Shown here piece after piece: positions 59,183-64,000 of a stretch of DNA of 64,000 nt (its first letter is position 1; the number at the start of each line of letters is the position of its first letter). The DNA comes from Henricia sp. BOLD:AAB3569 (lineage: Eukaryota; Echinodermata; Asteroidea; Spinulosida; Echinasteridae), in the NCBI GenBank assembly GCA_037783545.1, contig JBBELK010000216.1, positions 372,001 through 436,000 of the forward strand. Direction: 5' to 3'. Below the pieces are notes generated by a model, which searched no databases, had not been told where the DNA came from, and saw only the letters and a program-made list of their open reading frames with translations. A program made the translations under genes and the position numbers.

Positions 59183-59324
59183 ATCCCGTCTCATGGTCTC
59201 CGTACAGCATAATATCGTTTCTATTATTTGGAAGGTTGAAATTGTAAAAACAATTCATCTCTGCACTTTCGCTAGTCTTCAGGCTACTACCTGTGCGTAA
59301 CATTGCGAAAGTAACACGCGCACA

Positions 59325-59450
59325 GCGTGTGGAATAATGCGATGTGTGTGCGCGTTGTGTGCCTCTAGCGGGCGTAACACGCGGTTTCTTTTACTAATGG
59401 AGCCTCATACAGCGCGTTACGCGTGCTATGGACAGGGGCAAGAACACGCC
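59325..59450. mobile_element. Diverged copy of foldback family M5
   Basis: TGTGTGCGCGTTGTGTGCCTC, GGGCGTAACACGCGG, AATGGAGCCTCATACAGCGCG and CGTGCTATGGACA run in the same order as in 22910-23010. The outer arms are lost. Confidence 0.6.
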
Positions 59451-60774
59451 GGGTGATATGAAGTTAAATTCGCATACGGCAGGGTGATAGGAGTTTTTAT
59501 TACATGGACATGTGACCGTTCTGGACCAATGAAACTGCAGTATTCCAAGACGGGGTATAACAATGAAATTTAACCCTGTGATTACCCATACTACAAGGCA
59601 TTACTGCATTTGCCATTCTTTGTTCAGTTCGTATCGGAATCCGCTTTTCAGTGGGTTATATTTCTCGTTCCTTTGTATACAAAGTTTCACTCGTTAAGCT
59701 AATGTCTTTTCATTCTTAGGTATACTTCACCCATAAGCTGCTCGGATCACAAATGTTCAAATCTCGGCTTGCTAATTCAGTCTAATGATTATTTGCATAA
59801 TGTCATTTTTAAAATCTGCATGCACTAGATTTGACCCACATTCTAATTTGTGACTGTATAAAATATATTTATAAAAACATCCTAGCACCAATATGAGTTG
59901 CATTATTTTCAGTAATCTCGGCACTGAACTCTCTTTGAAGAAAGGTGAATATGTACAATATAAAAAGTCATTTAAAAAATAAAATAATAACAATTACAAA
60001 GCCTGAAATGCCAAGATAAAAGAAGTACATGTACTCAGTACTTCATTTGATGGGGTGTCCGCGGTTTTTTTTTTATTATAAATTTAAGGCCTTAAAAAGC
60101 ATTATAAATCATTAAAAGAATTAAATTAGGGGGCTGTTGCTCTGGCTTCCTCGGGCCTGCCAGGGAATCTTTAGACTCGGTCACGTTCACCATGTTCGCT
60201 CGCTCGCAATGAGGCGGGATTGTTTCCAAACTCGGCTCTCGCTTTAGCTAGGACGCAGATGATAAATTATTAGCTAGATTTTGGGCCTGTGGTGGCCGGG
60301 TATGGAATTCATTCCTGTTTTGAGGGTTTAATTGGTCTTAAATTTCATTAAAGAAGCATTTAAAAAGGTCTTAAAAAGTCTTAAATTTGACTTGCTGAAA
60401 CCCCAGACACCCTGTTTGAATACTTTTTCAAAAATACTTGTTTTAGAAAAAATGTTGACGCTTTTTATTCAACGACAGTGTTGGAGGTCAGCACGTACAC
60501 TTCATTAAAAAATGTTGGTGTAAATGATTACAATTTGGGTTTACAGTATGCAAACGATGCAGACAAATTCCCAATTGAAACTACATGTAGTAAATAATCC
60601 CTGATTTTTACTGGTTCTTCACTAATTTCTACAAAACACAACCGTTGTTGATCGAATTGTATTGATCTTTAACATGACAAACCTTGGAGAAAAATTAATA
60701 AGTTTTCTGTGGAAATTGTGTAGAAGACCACACTTGCGATTACAGTATGTGCAAGACCTGTGCAGCATTTTGAT

Positions 60775-63700
60775 TCAATCGTCATCACTGCTTGAGTCTG
60801 AACCTGAGCCAGAGTCTGAGCCAGAAGATGAACCTGATGAAGCTGTGTCTGATAAATCAGAGCTGTTGCCTAGAAACGGGGAAAAAAATATTAAGTTAGA
60901 CTGGACCTCAAGGCACTTGTTTTAGAATGATTTTAGACAGAAACGATGCGTGGTTTGGGGATTTTGGACTGTCTTGTGCTAACAAAAGTCAACTGCACTC
61001 AAGTGAACAAACGAAACATGTATGTACCTTGTTGTGAATCCTTAACGGCAGTATTTTCAGGTCGCTTGGTGTCGTGCAGTGATAATGATGCTGATAACCC
61101 ATCACTCTCCTCTGATCTGCCGTAAAGCACGTTGTGCATCCGTTCAGGAGAAACTTTTACTTCAGATGAAAAGTGAGAACAAAAGGTAAGAAAACAAATT
61201 TGGTTCTTCATTCTTAAATATATTATGGGGGAGGGGACTACTCATGCAGGGCCAAAAAGCTGTTTTGAGCTGTTGGGTTTTAACAATATTTTGCCAAAAT
61301 ACAAAGTTTAGGGGAGCCATATTTGAATTATTGTTTGATTGTTTCAAATATTATAATTATTGTGATTTATTTAAATGTCGGTATTTTTCCAAATCAATTT
61401 TCTGACATTTTCTGTTATTAATATGTAAAATTTTCACAGAATATATTTTGATTGGACAATGAAGTTTGTAACATACAAGGTTTGCGATTGGATGGATTGA
61501 TCAGCTTGGCTGTTCTGACGTCATTGTAATCCATCTCCTCATTGGTTCCTCCAAAGACGTAAAACTGCAGTGACCAATCAAATCACAGATATTAAAATGG
61601 TTAGAGCTGAGAAAAAGATTGAACTGTGGACTTTAACAAAGTATTTTGTTAGCAATCAATAAAATGTCGAGAATAATTCTTGAGGTTACAAATACATGTA
61701 CTCACAAAATTAAGATATGTGCAGGCAACATGACCAAATCGTCTGAATGGGGGATCGCCTGAGTAGAATGGTCGCTTCCATTTAATTTTGGCTGAAATAT
61801 AGAAAATAATAAAAGGATGCAACTTGAAATGCAACTCGTAGCGTAAATTGGTTACAATTAATAAATTTTAATAGGAATGTGACAACCACAACCATTTATA
61901 CGGACATTATGGTATTTAATTGGGAAAGCTGTCAAATTTTGGAAATGTCTTTTGCTTTTTACCAAGGCTGAGTTTGTGTAAATCACCGAGTGTTGTCTTC
62001 CCCTTTAAGTTGTCATTGCAGCCTCCAAACACGTAGATATCCTGAGGATGAAATGAGATATCACAATATTTTTAAAACAGCAGATGTCTTTTTTTCTGGT
62101 TGTAATCATTAAAATTTTGTCAAAAATGTTAAGCCCCAAGAACGTTTACCAACCTTATCAGCATGTAGGGTCAGACTATGGCACCCTCTGGGCTGGGGTG
62201 GGTCTCCCCGAACCGGCGGTGATGACCACTGCGAATTCTCTATTTACCAGACAATAAAGAGAAACCAACTTCAGACAAGCAAATGAACAGCAGTTTTAAA
62301 TACATGTATGTCACATTACCGTAACATAAAAACATCAGTGTACAATATCTAAGACAAATGCAGTACAGCAAAAACAGTTTTTAATTCAATAAATTAGGAG
62401 AAACCGGCCATATAATTCTTTTTAAATTGAGCAAAGTAAATGTTTAATATTTTTGTTTTGGACACAAAGTAATTAAAGACAAAATCACAGGGACTGTATT
62501 CCATTAGTTTAGAAAACTGAAGAAATTGATATTTTTTACACCAAGGCCAAGTTTGCGTAAATCACCAAAGTTTTGTACCTGTATCAAGAATGTGTAGGTC
62601 GTTGAAACATTTATCCTGGCCCCCGGAACCACCGAACAGAAAGATATTGCTGCCAACAGCTACTAGCTTGTGGTCACACCTGCAGAAATGTTTTGTAGCA
62701 GACATTGAAAATGTCAAATTTTACAATATTGTTTTATCTTGGACAAACAAACAGTATAGAAAACATGTCAACTTTACACAATGACAAAGAGTGCGTCAAA
62801 CAATCATTTGAAAAATGTGCTACAAAAATATGTAAACCATGTCATACATACCTTGGTGCAGGTAGTGTACCGGACACAGATAGTTTAGTCCATGTATGTG
62901 TCTCTGCAAAAAAATAATATTTAAACAAAGGGAACAAAGTGTTTAAAAAGCTGGACTAACTAAAGAGCCTCTGACTGTGAAAATATATCATACAACTCCA
63001 TAAAAATGTTTTAAAAGTTGTACACCAGCCAGAAAATTTTTCTGCTTTTTTCAACTGTAACTGAACCATGCTTCATAAGTTTTTTTTTACAAAGTATTTA
63101 CAAAGAAAACATTCAACCAAGTGCATGAAATCCTAGTGCATAAAATCTTTTATAACTAGCAGTTCCAAATTAGTTCCACTGTGGAGTAGAGATAAAGCAA
63201 ATATTACATTAGACATACCTGTATCTAAGACATCCACGTCGCAGTGTGCCACGCCCTTGTTGATTCCACCAATCACAAATATCTTTTTGTTAATCACCGC
63301 CCAACCAGGGTTCAATGACCTGGGTTCAACACCATGTGTTTGTATCTGTCTCCAGTTAGAGGTTTCTGTCAATGGAAAATTTAATAAGACAAAGGAATTA
63401 TATTTAAATTTTTCACCACACATTGAGAAATTTAGAAGACGAGAACTAACACAAGTCTGGTCACAACCAAGAACTACCTTTAATTGTTAAATCTTATTTA
63501 AATGATTTTAAGTGAAATGAAGTAAGACTTGAGGATTGTGATATTTTGCATAATTATTTGCCAGTGTCTCTTGTAAGAGGATTCTTCATACTTACTTGTG
63601 TTAAATGCGTAGAGTCCGGGTAAATTCTCTTCAGCATTTAACTCATTTTTGCCTCCAAAGACATACAGTGTGTTGTCAATTGCACTGAAAACAAATAATA

Positions 63701-63958
63701 AGAAAAACATAGTGTTAAAATTGTATAATTGTAGTTAAATTTCACTTTTACTGTATGACCCCAAACCCAGCCACAGCTCAGTCTGCAGGCATATTTAACA
63801 TTCTCGCATTTTACAATGTAATGGTTTATTTTGAAATTCATTTATTTTTAGCTAGAAAATTTAATTTTAAATTTCCTCTTACCACAAAGCATGGTCATGT
63901 CGACCCATCGGAGCATCTCCAGTGAACCGGACTTTCTCCCATCTTAATACCTTGCCAA
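60775..63958 (-). CDS. Kelch-repeat beta-propeller protein (3' part; 5' end outside window)
   Basis: Eleven exons seen (minus): 63883-63958, 63596-63684, 63219-63365, 62852-62903, 62579-62679, 62154-62239, 61963-62041, 61706-61791, 61477-61564, 61028-61159, 60775-60869; all phases join, 342 residues plus stop, with an acceptor at 63959-63960 showing more exons upstream. At least five kelch blades: TLYVFGGKNELNAEE, KIFVIGGINKGVAH, NIFLFGGSGGQDKCFNDLHILD, DIYVFGGCNDNLK and FYVFGGTNEEMDYND, each preceded by a PxxR...H strand. The C-terminus (last 65 residues) is disordered and ends in a Ser/Gly/Asp tail (SSGSSSGSDSGSGSDSSSDDD). Kelch propellers bind partner proteins; RABEPK and KLHDC types are nearest, but I do not recognise the exact orthologue. 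No BTB, Kelch-linked F-box or TM segment is visible in this part. Confidence 0.85.
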
Positions 63959-64000
63959 CTGTGTTTGAAACGGAGAAAATTAATTATATGATATTAGTTC

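Larger units (their letters stand above)
57227..60774. other. Intergenic region between convergent SLC35A3 and kelch genes
   Basis: Possible SLC35A3 poly(A) signal AATAAA at 58907-58912 and possible kelch-gene signal (minus) at 60469-60464. It holds a C-run repeat (57535-57705), MITE M4 (58395), a foldback (59068-59182) and a diverged M5 copy (59325-59450). No coding region is supported. Confidence 0.6.

Overview
The window is animal nuclear DNA. It is AT-rich, and its genes are split by introns with GT...AG borders. Exon reading frames join without a break across every intron I assembled. All gene products are ordinary metazoan proteins, and they resemble their vertebrate counterparts closely (a ROR receptor kinase, ZGLP1, DNAJC21, EEF1D, ATPAF1, SLC35A3). 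Short palindromic transposons and tRNA-derived SINEs are very dense. An ACT-domain threonine deaminase together with this repeat style suggests a marine invertebrate, most likely a non-vertebrate deuterostome such as an echinoderm. The species itself is an inference and not proven here.

Layout. 1-2182 (+): last exon of a ROR-type receptor tyrosine kinase carrying the whole kinase domain, followed by a long 3' UTR. 5648-8663 (+): a five-exon ZGLP1-like GATA zinc-finger gene. 12691-17582 (-): DNAJC21, eleven exons. 19874-29291 (+): EEF1D, eleven coding exons including one of 16 nt. 35802-42988 (+): PLP-dependent threonine/serine ammonia-lyase with a C-terminal ACT domain, twelve coding exons. 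46844-49727 (-): ATPAF1, ten exons. 51112-57226 (+): SLC35A3-like UDP-GlcNAc transporter, eight coding exons. 60775-63958 (-): 3' eleven exons of a kelch-repeat gene that runs off the right edge. DNAJC21/EEF1D and ATPAF1/SLC35A3 are divergent pairs. ZGLP1/DNAJC21, deaminase/ATPAF1 and SLC35A3/kelch are convergent. The genes do not form a pathway; this is an ordinary gene-dense euchromatic stretch.

Introns and intergenic DNA are full of non-autonomous elements. At least a dozen foldback/MITE families were recognised by eye from inverted arms and repeated copies within the window. They group by terminus: TTAA-flanked elements starting AAAGG; elements with GGGTC...GACCC ends, several with 4-bp target duplications; elements starting AATAGACC; GGGCGAC-repeat elements; and others. 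There are three tRNA-derived SINE families and one 5'-truncated LINE tail.

The most notable points are: (1) a chimeric partial self-copy of DNAJC21 inside its own intron; (2) a copy of the last SLC35A3 exon next to an 11-bp minisatellite in the preceding intron; (3) a near-perfect 284-bp-arm inverted repeat between the divergent ATPAF1 and SLC35A3 genes; (4) a SINE whose A-box half is repeated five times with a 78-bp period; (5) an invertebrate ZGLP1. I found no convincing wholly new gene system.
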